From Archegozetes longisetosus (taxonomy: Eukaryota > Arthropoda > Arachnida > Sarcoptiformes > Trhypochthoniidae), in contig JAEMBT020000004.1 in NCBI GenBank assembly GCA_018873245.2, forward strand, positions 12,594,418-12,658,417: 64,000 nucleotides of DNA, read 5' to 3'. Numbering within the stretch: position 1 is the first letter of the stretch; each line of letters starts with the position of its first letter. This document shows positions 23,529 through 34,560 of this stretch, one piece after another. The notes under the pieces were generated by a model, which was not told where the DNA came from, did not search any database, and worked only from the letters and a program-made list of their open reading frames with translations. The translations under genes were made by a program, and so were the position numbers.

Positions 23529-24495
23529 ATGAGTCGTAAACCTGTATTAATCTCAAAATTCCGGAAGAGACCATCAAAGACGCGTTCAAACAGTTTACGG
23601 CCCGAATTGTTAGCACTTCGAAATTGTCTTACTCATCAACTGAGGACGACGATGAAGAGAGTGACGAACGATTGTGTACTTGTCGTTGCAAAAAAAGCAA
23701 TAAGACCAATGCCGATAAAGAGATCAACGATCAACACATCCATATGAAGGACAAAAATACCTCTAAAAAGGGTCTAAACTCGGACGAAAACGATATGAAT
23801 ACGTTTATCAACAATAATAATATCAATACTCAAAGCAATAATAATGAGCAATATACTGATGAAGATAGTAATCACTGCTCGGACTGTCAATGTGTTAATT
23901 GTCAAACGATTAATAAATGCAATGAAAACACAAACAAATTGATTACTGATGATGAGAGAAAGAAAAAGAAATCAGAGAAAAAGAAAGCACAGAAAAAGAA
24001 GAAAAGAGATAGGAAAAAAGCGGAAAAGCTCACGAATCAATTACAAAATGTTGATATAGAAACAAGTGAAATTAATAATGAGGAAGGCGCTAATAATAGT
24101 GGAAAAGATGGTAGAACGGACAATAATAAGAGCAAAAAGGAAAATAAAAAGAAAAACGCAAGCAATGATAATAATAAACAAAACACTAAAAAAAGTAATG
24201 ATAGCAAAGAAGTTGAGAAAACAGTGGCCAAACCGTTAGCATCAGGTAGCAGTCGCGAATCAGAAAAGATGTCATCGAATAAATCAAGTCCAAAGTCTGA
24301 GCGCGAAAATGACGTTTCAGTAGACGATATCGAAGAAGAAGAGTTGTCATTCAGTAGCGCTTATGTCTCACAAATTGCTCAAAGACAAAGAAAATCAAAG
24401 CCCCCTAAATCAGCTCAATTGCATTCTGAAGCTCAAGATTATAGTCATTCAAATGAAGATAATCTTAAAAACTCGAGTAACTATATCAATAGTAA

Positions 24496-24527
<32 letters not shown>

Positions 24528-25935
24528 ATAATTTAATAACAATACCGTTATTAATACGAACAAACCCGTTAAAGAAGTCAACGAAGAATTGCCTAAAACT
24601 AAAATAATTGGTGAACAGAAACAAAAGCCCTTAAAAGTTCCCAAAGAGAATAAATTACAGAATATTGATAAAAGCATTGAGTTGGCGATTTTAGCGAATC
24701 AAAAGGCAGAGGCTCTCAAATTCAATGAAGCAATTGATCTGTTTTCTCAAGCGCTCGCTTATAATCCAAGTGATTATAGATTTTATGTAAATCGTTCGTA
24801 TTGTTATGATAGCATTCAGGACTATAGATCTGCCTTAAGAGACGCAGAGATTGCGATTCAGATACGTTCCGATTGGCCCAAATGTCACTACCGAAAGGGC
24901 AAAGCATTGGCTGGTCTTAAGAACTACCAAGAGGCGGAAATTGCTCTCAAAAAAGTGATCAGTATTGAAAAAGATTGTGACGAAGCCTTAACTGAGTTAT
25001 GGCACGTCCGCTATGGAGCTATTGTTGACATGGGATATGACGCCTCAACTGCTAATATATATGCCTCACAGTACGATACTATTAAGGATGCTTTGGATAC
25101 ACTTTCTGCAAAAAGCAATAATAATCTAAAATCGTCTAATATAAGTAATAAAAGTAGTATTAGTTATAATAACAGCCAAACCTTAAAAAAACCGTTAAAC
25201 AATTCGTGGGATTCACCAGCTAATGCTTTAAATGCGAAAGATAATGAAATCTGGGAAGACGACGATATTTATCATTCTGATGATGAGTACAATGCTGATA
25301 AAGATGCCAGTTTTGAAGAAACTTCGTTAGTATTTCTCATTTGTTTTTCAATACTTGATTATACTATTAGAAAATTGAACTGTTTCTTCATTAATTATAA
25401 AGGCCAACAAATCCTTTTGGATGGAAAGCTCTATGGGTGGGAAATGTATCATATAATGCAAGACTGGATACCGTGACCACAATGTTTCGCAAGTTCGGAA
25501 ATCTCAATTATTGTAATATTTTCAAAGGGAACAATGGAGGAAACTTTATCCTTGTGCATTATGATAATCCTGAGTCGCCTAGACTTGCAATGAGTAAATA
25601 TCAGGTATACTCTAAATTTAACTTGCATCTGGTTTTTTCAGCTTATTAAAATCGTCTGTTAATGAAATGTTTTAGCGAAAAGTAGTGCCAGGAGTCAGTA
25701 TAAGTGATACTCCGCTCATGATAAGATTTAGACCAAACAAAGATCAAAAAAGCCCAACTACGATCAAAGGCTCGAATCTGATGAATGCTATTATTGGAGA
25801 ACTACGGGATGTGCGCGAGGAGATAAATGTCTTTACAAACATATATATGCGAATAAAGGTGTTGACAAACAGGCCTGGATGAATAATCCTTTGCGCAAAG
25901 GATTGCCCTTCAATAATGGAAAGTCACTCAAATAA
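23529..25935 (+). CDS. TTC31-like protein with TPR, RRM and CCCH zinc finger; three frameshifts
   Basis: Exons 23529-25325, 25403-25604 and 25676-25935 (introns GTTAGT...AAAG and GTATAC...TTTAG). In order the product shows a conserved-looking start (MSRKPVLISK), an acidic segment, a long Asn/Lys-rich segment with a basic coil (KKKKSEKKKAQKKKKRDRKK) also seen in TTC31, an AGT-encoded poly-Ser tract at 24499-24526, three TPR units (for example NRSYCYDSIQDYRSALRDAE and YRKGKALAGLKNYQEAE), an RRM with ALWVGNVS (RNP2) and GGNFILVHY (RNP1), and a C-x7-C-x5-C-x3-H zinc finger at about 25786-25844. As written the frame breaks at the A4 run 23555-23558, between 24530 and 24590 (simplest at TTT 24532-24534), and at the A6 run 25746-25751. 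Each needs one added base; together they give 753 residues. A 50-nt intron 24525-24574 would also repair the second. The domains suggest an RNA-binding protein; the function is unknown. Confidence 0.7.
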
Positions 25936-26214
25936 AGTGATCCAAGTATTGTGTTCAACTTGCTTATTCGAAAAATATATGATAGTTATGTTTAATTCAA
26001 TTCCAATTTATCTCAAGTTTGAAATATGTTAAGTTAACCAAAGATCAGTCGATACAATCGCAGTTTCAGCAAATAATTCGTGTATTTGTTAGTCAACAAA
26101 TTCAAACAAATGATAACTATATTTTAAATTTTAATATTTTTCAAAGCAACCAGTTAAGATACTGCATATATTATATTTCAATTAATAATAACAATAATTA
26201 CAATAAAAAATGTT

Positions 26215-27807
26215 TCAACTTTGTAACGAGTAATTCCATTGATCCTCATATTGGGTTTGGTTTTTAAGTTGAATCGAATTGAGGTCGTCTTCGACCCTTT
26301 CTCTGGCAGCTTTCTTGAATATCTTTCTCTCTAATCGCTTACGCGATGTATTTTCTAGTTCTTTTATATCTTTTAATCCCGGATACTTTTTACGTTTTTT
26401 CCTACCAACTTTTAAATCGATTCCAATCGATGCTTTCAATTCTCGTAAAAGTTGTGGATTTTGCCATTCGGGCAAAGCGTTCGCTTTTTTCAATTCTTCC
26501 TCTTTTTTGTGTTCTTCACTCAAAGGGAAACCTGTTGTATCGCGAGGAATTATCAATCCGTGAAAAGGACATTTTGTTTTGTCTTTTCGCGGACACAGTT
26601 TACCGGACGGAAGAATAGCATTGCACTGCATTTGATTCGTTTCATCATTTCTTTTATGACTGCTTGATGAAGGTATAGATGAGTTATCACTAGAAGTAGA
26701 AGCCTTAGACAATGGTTCTAAACCATACTCTTTACGTCTATGTTCAGGAATTATTAGTTCTAAACCTTCTTTTTCTTCAACCTCTTCAAATTCATCATCA
26801 CTTGAATCGCTTTCATTACTCAACTTTTTTATAGAGTTTTGGTTCGAATCTTCATTTTGAATAATTTTCAACTCAAGAAACTTTTGTCTAACATTTTCGA
26901 TCTCACACTTCAGATCAATAGTTCTTTTAAGTTCTTTTTCGCACAATTCATATCCTTTAGACATTACATGCAATAATCGCTTCAACTTAAAAGTAGAAAT
27001 TTTGGACAGCTGCAAGTATAAGTCTCTCATATTATCAATGATGGTGCCCGTGTCCTCGTTTTGTGAAATCTCAGTAAAAGGCTTGACCATTATCTCAACT
27101 GAGAAGTCATTCAAAGGTTTGATATGAGCTAGACTCTGATCACAATTATTACAACTTTTTTCGTCGCCTGTCATCATTTTAGGCATTAGGAGCTCAAAAC
27201 ATGTATTAATTTGAGTTAGTAAAGAGCTAACTTCATTTTCAGTTTCTTTCAATTCTTCAACCGCTTTCTCAACTTTAAGTTTAATAATATTTTTTCTTTT
27301 ATTCTCCTCTTCTTCTAATCGTCTTCTTTGGTCTTCATTAACAACTTGTCTTTGATTAAAATTAACTATCTTATGATCAACTAAGTACTTGAAGGCAGAC
27401 CTCAATTCTTGATATCCTTCGCCAAAATCCTGATTCCATTTCTGAATGAATTCAATCGATTTGTTCTTCAGTTCAGTAGCAAAACTTCTAGGTTTCGGTA
27501 ATTTTCGTTCAGAATTGATTTCAAGACACAATTCGAACAATTCATACAAATTATCGGTCAGTAATTTTCGAAAGCGATGCGATCGAGTGAACAGTTCATT
27601 AATGATGAGAAGAGTTGTTAACCGTATTTGTGAATGATTCTTGTTTAACATATGAAATAAAAGACGAAACACTCGATCGATATTATCGTCACCTTTACGA
27701 CAAATTGATTTCAATTGTTTTATATCTGATGCATTCAAATCTAATGAACCACTCGTTGTGATCGATTCTATCAGCTTTCCAATTTCTGTTTCATTGCTTT
27801 CCCACAT
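26215..27807 (-). CDS. UVSSA: UV-stimulated scaffold protein A, intronless
   Basis: A single open frame of 530 residues from ATG 27805-27807 (human 709). An N-terminal VHS/ENTH-like helical domain (~10-150) contains LLIINELFTRSHRFRKLL and WNQDFGEGYQELRSAFKYL, matching family positions. A charged middle section follows, then the C-terminal DUF2043 region with a zinc-binding C-x9-C-x7-C-x2-H motif (Cys395, Cys405, Cys413, His416 in PSGKLCPRKDKTKCPFHG), IIPRD, and a basic tail. UVSSA recruits TFIIH and stabilises CSB at RNA polymerase II stalled on UV lesions, so this is a transcription-coupled repair gene. The reading frame is undamaged. It converges on the TTC31-like gene with about 280 bp between stops. 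The shorter length reflects a compact linker rather than loss of a domain. Confidence 0.9.
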   Translation of the reverse strand: MWESNETEIGKLIESITTSGSLDLNASDIKQLKSICRKGDDNIDRVFRLLFHMLNKNHSQIRLTTLLIINELFTRSHRFRKLLTDNLYELFELCLEINSERKLPKPRSFATELKNKSIEFIQKWNQDFGEGYQELRSAFKYLVDHKIVNFNQRQVVNEDQRRRLEEEENKRKNIIKLKVEKAVEELKETENEVSSLLTQINTCFELLMPKMMTGDEKSCNNCDQSLAHIKPLNDFSVEIMVKPFTEISQNEDTGTIIDNMRDLYLQLSKISTFKLKRLLHVMSKGYELCEKELKRTIDLKCEIENVRQKFLELKIIQNEDSNQNSIKKLSNESDSSDDEFEEVEEKEGLELIIPEHRRKEYGLEPLSKASTSSDNSSIPSSSSHKRNDETNQMQCNAILPSGKLCPRKDKTKCPFHGLIIPRDTTGFPLSEEHKKEEELKKANALPEWQNPQLLRELKASIGIDLKVGRKKRKKYPGLKDIKELENTSRKRLERKIFKKAARERVEDDLNSIQLKNQTQYEDQWNYSLQS

Positions 27808-30037
27808 TATTTTAACTCAATTTATGACAATATTTAGTCTTATTACAAATCATAACAACTTTTGGTCACTCTTTTTATTATTTACTCAAAAGTGTTATGA
27901 ATAGAGGTCTCAACTGAAATAAGTTTACGTCAACAAAAGTTTGACACCTTTCAGACAGTGTTTCGAGCCATTCGAAACAGTTCGTTTATTTTCGGGTTGG
28001 TACAAATATTCAGGAAAAACCAGCAAAAAATAACTTATTCAATATTGAAACAGCAGTAAAGTAGAGAAATATTTGAGTATTTTTAACATATAAAAGCATA
28101 GAATGAGAGTTTTTAATCTGTTATAAGTGTTTTTGAATGTATAGTTTAGACCTCTACTATGTTGGTGCCTCACTTACGTAAAGGTTGCAAATATTACTTC
28201 TAATTAATCGCAAATTCATATGTAAGGATATTTTGAACACTGAACACATCGAACAACAGTTCATTGTATTTCAAAACGAGTTATCGCTCACTCAAAGTGA
28301 TTACCAAACAAAGCAGTGACCAAATTGTCTGCTACTTTCAATGAGTCTGACTTAAGTTGTAAATTTCATAACTTTGACTCAATTCCAATAAACTTGGCTT
28401 TTGTCACTCTAATACCGGTGTATTGTCGAAGACGACACTGGCGTCAGAATGACTTCGAAACAATCAAATTATCGAGTAATTCATAGGATATTAGTACAAA
28501 CACTCAGAATATTTATCCTGCAACCAATTGCTAGTAAGAGGTTTGACATTACCGTATGTCTCGGCAAAAAGTACTTTCGAGTCTTTGGTCAACTGGTAAA
28601 AGATGTGATTTTAGTCTAGATAATTGTCTCGGCATACTTAATTGAGAACTAGTAGCCTTTTCTGCCAATTAGAGCCACTTTAAATTTGGCCATTACATTG
28701 CAATATTTGGCAAGATTGATGGTTCTATTGGAAACTTTCAAACTCAGAGCTATGCCTTTTCCATGTTTATTGCCTTCTTTTGCCAAAACCTAAATCTTTG
28801 ACTTCTATCACCTGTTGAGTATTTGGCGGCATTATGCACTCAAAATGAAACAATTGTCATAAATCATATCAAAAGTTAGTTCTGTACTGATGCAGATCTG
28901 TATCGTATGAGTGTTTCACATGGAAACAACAAACTATTAATGATTTTCTGTCATTTTTTCAAGTATTACACTCAAATGATTTTAAGAATAGAGTTGCTGT
29001 CCGCGAACTGCAGAATCGACCTCTAAAATAGAATCTAAAAGTACTTTCAAAGCATGTCGAATGAGATGCCCTTAATAATGACAAAAATATGTTGCGTTGA
29101 AGACCCGTTTTATTTATATCATTCTTAATTTGGTAGGTGGTATGTGTTATCACATCTACGCCGACTAGTTTATTACTTGAAAGATGTAGAAAATAACAGT
29201 TACCTATATCAACTATATCAAATATGGTCATAGAGTAGAGATTTAAGAGAACCAATTAAACCATTTCGGTAGATTTACTCAAGTCGAGGACAAGTTCAAT
29301 CATATTATGAAAATATTCGTGATGATTATGACGACAAATATGATGTAAGAGAATCGAAGTCTGACTGCGTTCTGCCGTTTTCTTACCCTAATGGAACTGA
29401 TTCTCATTCTATTGAAAAAGTTAAGGTCAAATTGGATTGACAACAATCTGATCCCACCATAGAACAAAACTAATTGAAATGGAAAATAGTTTTGTAGGTT
29501 TGGCGCACAAACTTGTATCAGTTGGATATATGTTTGATGCAATATTTAAAGTCAAACTGACAAAACTAAGCCAGAAATCAACATTTGCTCAATTGAACTG
29601 CAAATTTTGAAGCTTTGACGACATATTGATGGAAGTCAGAAATCGTGATTCGGTTATCGATTTTCTCATTGAGTATCTGACTGAAAACAGTTGCTATTTA
29701 ATCTAGTAGATATGATGTTTCCAAAACCTGATAGCAATCATGTTCTTACTTTTGATTAAAAATACAATCTTTTGCTACTTGATCTTGATTTTACATTTTT
29801 CCACGTATTGACTGTATCTTTATCTTTGAAATTCTATACATACTAACTCTTATTTTCATATAACTGCTTTAATATTTTCCCGAATAGAGATCTGTTTGAC
29901 ATTGATTCACAGATTCTCCTGTTATATTATTTCGATAATTAATTCATATTGAATTAGTTGGCGTTTAAGACTTAGCTTCAAATTGCAAATACGAATTATC
30001 TGCAATTGTACTAATGTCTTTAAACTCGTGCTAATAA
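27808..30037. other. intergenic, 2.2 kb, nothing recognised
   Basis: Moderately AT-rich spacer upstream of UVSSA. Minus-strand open stretches at 28959-29255 and 29300-29542 carry no motif I recognise and lack clear start or splice context. Confidence 0.4.
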
Positions 30038-30379
30038 TTTTGGTTTGCTTTAGACCAATTCAGGCATATATAAGAAATCAACCGAGACTTTAATGTTATT
30101 TGAGTAGTGGCGTAACTTTATATTGGATACGATTAATTCATTCAATTTTCAATTTGTTTTACAGATAATCAATGAGTACGAAAAAGAAGTTGTTTCGAAG
30201 ACTAATTCTTCGTATAAAAAAGATTTTATTTATCAATTTATGATTTAATTTACAATAAATTTGAAAATGACTATTATTTACATCAATTTAATGATGATAT
30301 TTACAAAATATCAAATGGATTTACAATTAATTGAAATAACTTTAGTTAATACACATTGGAGTAAGAAATGACTGATGTT

Positions 30380-30910
30380 TTAGTTATCAGTATTATTCTG
30401 TTCATCCGACATTTGTTTGTCGTCTACGGCCAAAGTTATCTGAGTTGTTGGTTTAGGCTTTTCGACAGTTATCGGAATAACTCTTTCTTTTTTGTGAACT
30501 AATTGTTTGATAGGCGCCTCAATCATGAGTTTTCCATCTTTTGAAAGCAAAGATGTCAAACCTTCTAGATCGATGTCTTTCGGTAATTCATATCTTCGAG
30601 TGAATTGTCTGCTGACAAAGCCGTCCTCGTCCTCCATCTCGTGCTTTCCCTCAATAATCAGATTGTTTTCAATCACTTTGACTTTGATTTGTTCAGGTCT
30701 GAAATGTTTGACATCTAGTTTCACTTCAAACTTATCGGAATTACTGGTTTTGTGGACTTTTGGCCGACAAACCATCAGTTCTTCATCGGATTCATCGGAT
30801 GGCAAACGAACGCGTTTTCGTGGTTTATATAAGTTGTCGAAACTGATCAAATCCAACAAATCTTCACTTAAACTTGTTCGAGGAATCAAATCACTAGTTA
30901 AATACAACAT
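30380..30910 (-). CDS. small heat-shock protein (Hsp20/alpha-crystallin), copy A
   Basis: An intronless 176-residue ATP-independent chaperone from ATG 30908-30910. The alpha-crystallin domain spans about residues 58-140: DKFEVKLDVKHFRPEQIKVK, an IIEGKH strand, the signature GFVSRQFTRRYELPKDIDLE, and DGKLMIEAP. The N-terminal arm is short and charged (PSDESDEELM) and the C-terminal tail holds VIPITVE, the I/V-x-I/V motif used for oligomer assembly. It differs from copy B mainly in the loop before GFVSRQF (EMEDEDG here), in VDDKQMSDEQ near the end, and by being two residues shorter. A heat-shock element and TATA box lie upstream in the palindrome arm. Confidence 0.95.
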   Translation of the reverse strand: MLYLTSDLIPRTSLSEDLLDLISFDNLYKPRKRVRLPSDESDEELMVCRPKVHKTSNSDKFEVKLDVKHFRPEQIKVKVIENNLIIEGKHEMEDEDGFVSRQFTRRYELPKDIDLEGLTSLLSKDGKLMIEAPIKQLVHKKERVIPITVEKPKPTTQITLAVDDKQMSDEQNNTDN

Positions 30911-31050
30911 CTTTTAATTACTTCGAAGCGTATGAATGAAGCGAAAATCACGAATTGATAATCAAATCGTAAGTTTAAGGACTTTTTCAAAGTTAAAAGT
31001 TTTGAGCGCTTTTTCCTACTTATCGAATGACGGACTGAGTGACTGCACTA

Positions 31051-31100
31051 CTTATATAGCAATAGCACACAATTCTACACATTTGTAGAAATTTCTCGAA
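31051..31100 (-). promoter_or_regulatory. TATA box and heat-shock element of Hsp20 copy A
   Basis: On the minus strand TATATAAG lies at 31058-31051, about 140 nt before the start codon, and a perfect three-unit heat-shock element TTCGAGAAATTTC lies at 31100-31088 (alternating TTC/GAA at 5-nt period). Both elements are conserved in the other arm. Confidence 0.75.
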
Positions 31101-31319
31101 ATACATGCAGTGCTATCGCCTATAGAAAACTCTAGCAATTGCCACTACTTTCTTATATTCTAATTGATAATAGCTTATTTCAAAATGAACAACAGTCTAA
31201 TTATCCGAAAATTTGGACCTGCTAAACATTTAAAATATATGTTAATATTAAACTTAGGAAAGTGGTGCAAATTGCCACAGTTTTCTATAGGCGATAGCAC
31301 TGCATAACAAACATGTATT

Positions 31320-31369
31320 TCGAGAAATTTCTACAAATGTGTAGAATTGTGTGCTATTGCTATATAAGT
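31320..31369 (+). promoter_or_regulatory. heat-shock element and TATA box of Hsp20 copy B
   Basis: TTCGAGAAATTTC at 31320-31332 is a canonical three-unit heat-shock element and TATATAAG is at 31362-31369, the mirror of copy A. The element and the TATA box are unchanged between arms although a 9-bp indel lies just outside. Confidence 0.75.
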
Positions 31370-31507
31370 AGTGCAGTCACTCAGTCCGTCATTCGATAAG
31401 TAGGAAAAAGCGCTCAAAACTTTAACTTTGAAAAAGTCCTTAAACTTACGATTTGATTATCAATTCGTGATTTGCACGTCATTCATACACTTCTAAGTAA
31501 TCAAAAG

Positions 31508-32044
31508 ATGTTGTTCTTAACCAGTGATTTGATTCCTCGAACAAGTTTAAGTGAAGATTTGTTGGATTTGATCAGTTTCGACAACTTATATAAACCACGA
31601 AAACGCGTTCGTTTGCCATCCGATGAATCCGATGAAGAACTGATGGTTTGTCGGCCAAAAGTCCACAAAACCAGTAATTCCGATAAGTTTGAAGTGAAAC
31701 TAGACGTCAAACATTTCAGACCCGAACAAATCAAAGTCAAAGTGATTGAAAACAATCTGATTGTTGAGGGAAAACACGACGAGAGGCGAGACAAGGACGG
31801 CTTTGTCAGCAGACAATTCACTCGAAGATATGAATTACCGAAAGACATCGATCTAGAAGGTATGACATCTTTGCTTTCAAAAGATGGAAAACTCATGATT
31901 GAGGCGCCTATCAAACAATTAGTTCACAAAAAAGAAAGAGTTATTCCGATAACTGTCGAAAAGCCTAAACCAACAACTCAGATAACTTTGGCCAAAAACG
32001 ACAAACAAGTATCGGATGAACAGAAGAATAATACTGATAACTAA
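31508..32044 (+). CDS. small heat-shock protein (Hsp20/alpha-crystallin), copy B
   Basis: Intronless, 178 residues from ATG 31508, which matches the start of copy A; an in-frame extension to 31472 begins with TTG and is not used. The domain layout is the same as in copy A, with GFVSRQFTRRYELPKDIDLE, DGKLMIEAP and VIPITVE intact. Differences from copy A concentrate in one loop (DERRDKDG replacing EMEDEDG) and in the tail (KNDKQVSDEQKNN); the loop corresponds to the dimerisation loop region of the alpha-crystallin fold. Transcription diverges from copy A. Both frames are open, so both are likely functional and heat-inducible. Confidence 0.95.
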   Translation: MLFLTSDLIPRTSLSEDLLDLISFDNLYKPRKRVRLPSDESDEELMVCRPKVHKTSNSDKFEVKLDVKHFRPEQIKVKVIENNLIVEGKHDERRDKDGFVSRQFTRRYELPKDIDLEGMTSLLSKDGKLMIEAPIKQLVHKKERVIPITVEKPKPTTQITLAKNDKQVSDEQKNNTDN

Positions 32045-32390
32045 AAAATCAGTCATTTCTTACTCCAATGTGTATTAACCAAAGTTATTTCAATTAATTG
32101 TAAATCCATTTGATATTTTGTAAATATCATCATTAAATTGATGTAAATAATATTCATTTTCAAATTTATTGTAAGTTAAATCATAAATTGATAAATAAAA
32201 TCTTTTTTATACGAAAAATTAGTGTTCGAAATAACTTCTTTTTCGTACTCATTGATTATCTGTAAAACAAATTGAAAATTGAATGAATTAATCGTATCCA
32301 ATATAAAGTTACGCCACTACTCAAATAACATTAAAGTCTCGGTTGATTTCTTATATAAGTCTTCGCTGGTCTAGAGTCAAATCAAAACCA

Positions 32391-34560
32391 TGAACTAAGA
32401 TCAAAGATTGTGGCGAACAAAGTGATACAATTTGTAGCCCCGATAACTTTACAAGTGATTAAACCCCTGAAAAGTTCTGACTTCATATACTGTTCGTTAA
32501 GTGTTTTTACTGATTATCATCATTTTTCATAGTTCCCGGACTTATTGTGTATTGTATCGGATTTTCAGTGATCATGAATCAGATTATAATTTGTTAAAGT
32601 CGAGATCAGTTGAAAGGGTGAATAGAATTAGCGAAAGTGAAATCAGGATCTATTTAAAACAGCCAGTTTAAAAAAATCTTCAATAGTTTGGATCAAACAG
32701 AAGAACGTATCTGAAGAAACGATGGGATCTGATTACTACGATCTATCGATGAAATAAAAGTGACCTAGATTTGTCAATCTGAACCAATTCCTGGTTTTAA
32801 CTCTCGTCGCAAATTTTGAACCTCTGTTACTATTTCTCCAATAGATTTTGATCACTTTTTTCATTTAGGCGAACAAAGTTTATGTTATCCAGTAAAGTAT
32901 CAAAAGTATTTGAAGCCTTAGAAATAAGTCTAAAATTTGAATGTGATAACAATAATAATAATAAGTAGGAAAATAATGCATTTTATTTGGAAAGATCGTC
33001 TGACATTACAGTAAAATGGAAGACAACCTAATCTAACTATGGAATGAAAGCTGCGCTCACGATCAACAGTCAAAATGATTTTAACCGAAAAGTAGAGCAC
33101 TCACAAACTTTCGTAGCAAAAGTCCATTAATTAGTTAAATTTGAATTGAATCGTAATAATCTATCCCTAAAAAGAATGTAATGTCATCTTATTTGTCGCC
33201 ATCACTTCAGTTAGTATTGAAATCAATCGAAAGTTTTTGTCAGTATTGATAAATTGAATCTGTCTAAAACAAATATTAGAGACGAGTTGACAGCAATGCT
33301 CAACTAATCAGGTAAATGTCGTGTGTAATCAAGTTTTAGTCAGCACCTAATCCAATAATTACAGGTCAGTACTCAACTGGAGCTGATTTTCTTGAGGATT
33401 ATGACCGGAAGTAATCTCAATAAAACTATAGCCAAAAGTGACAGGACATGATTAATTAATACTGTCTTAGACTTTATTGTATTTCCATAATTAGCAACAA
33501 AATGTATGTGTCAGGTAAAGTCAGGTAAAGTCAGGTAAAGTCAGGTAAATAGTAGGATAAATAAGACTTTTTCAAAAAACATCATTAAATAGATTCTTAA
33601 ATTTAAATTACATTTTGTTCGCTTTTAGTTATTATACGTTTTGTCAATTACTTAAAATTAAAAAATAAAATAATGGTCTCAATTGAACAAAAAGTGCACA
33701 TAGTTTTCCGTCAATTGCGAATACTGTATATTTGAGAAAATAGTAAACTCTTCAAAATGAATGAGATGTATAAATAACTTAGACTATAACTAGACACTAA
33801 AACTATTCATTTTAAGTAAATATCTTCACCTATCAGTACAATTCAAAAATAAGAAATATAAATAAGAATTATAATTAATAATAAATAACATAATTAATGA
33901 AAAAATTCAGTTTAACATTTAGTTTTAGTTTTGAGAATCAATTTCTTGAGATAGTTTTGCCCCCATTTAGCACATATTGTAGTTTTGCACCACTTTATTA
34001 TGTCTTGTCTTTAAATAAATGTAATTCTGATGAACTTTTATCACATTAATGAGAGTGAATTTACTCTCAAATTAGGCTTTCTTAAAGTTGATAAAACGAT
34101 TGTTTGTCAAACAAAACGACCATAAATCAAATTTTCAAATTGTTTAAAGTAATATATGCAATAAATAAACCAATTATTATATCCATTTCGTGCACAATAT
34201 TTCAAATCGTTTTTAGAGCGAAACAATTAAACATCAGAAACAATTCCTTCTCTCATCAAATACAACCAAATTTTGGCATCAATGTAAACATGATTAGTAT
34301 TTAGGATCAAATATCTTCCAAATGATTACCTTTCTCTTGAAAGAAACAGCTAAAGAGTTGTTGTACTTCGAAAATGATTCATAATTGATTCAATGTTCAA
34401 AGTGACGAATAGATCAATTTTCGAATCAATAATAATAATAATAATATTAATCTGATAATTATTGAACGACTTATGATTTATTACTTCAACTAAAGAGTTT
34501 TCTGAGCTTTTTGTGAGTTGTTTTGTTACTTTCGGTTGTGATTAAACGTTAAAATAAGTG
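32391..34560. other. intergenic, 2.2 kb, mostly unrecognised
   Basis: AT-rich spacer. It contains one short tandem repeat (33511-33550) and a stretch near 32700-32850 that resembles 39900-40140 (shared GGATCT.ATTACTACGATC). No gene was supported. Confidence 0.4.
33511..33550 (+). repeat. 10-bp tandem repeat, four copies
   Basis: TCAGGTAAAG is repeated three times exactly, followed by TCAGGTAAAT. Each unit contains AGGTAA, which resembles a 5' splice site; no flanking exon is apparent. Confidence 0.85.

Larger units (their letters stand above)
30038..31160. repeat. left arm of a ~2.35-kb palindrome containing Hsp20 gene A
   Basis: The arm is the near-identical reverse complement of 31250-32390. 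Identity runs through the gene, its promoter and both flanks, and starts outside the coding region near GGTTTGCTTTAGACCA (about 30040). Small indels are visible, for example 9 bp missing here beside the heat-shock element. About 90 bp of unmatched AT-rich spacer separates the arms. Confidence 0.9.
31250..32390. repeat. right arm of the ~2.35-kb palindrome containing Hsp20 gene B
   Basis: Reverse-complement partner of 30038-31160. Alignment by eye extends from the inner CCACAGTTTTCTATAGGCG through the gene to CTCGGTTGATTTCTTATATAAG and fades near 32390. Coding and noncoding differences between arms show that the duplication is not a simple assembly mirror. Confidence 0.9.

Noticed and set aside
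25746-25751. Programmed -1 ribosomal frameshifting in the TTC31-like gene or in IDUA
   Set aside because: The A-run sites are not canonical X-XXY-YYZ heptamers in the zero frame, and no stem-loop or pseudoknot was evident downstream; the same defect recurs in unrelated genes.
30507-30917. Long plus-strand ORF antisense to Hsp20 copy A (and its mirror at 31501-31914)
   Set aside because: Both are reverse-strand shadows of conserved Hsp20 codons; their products have no recognisable domain.
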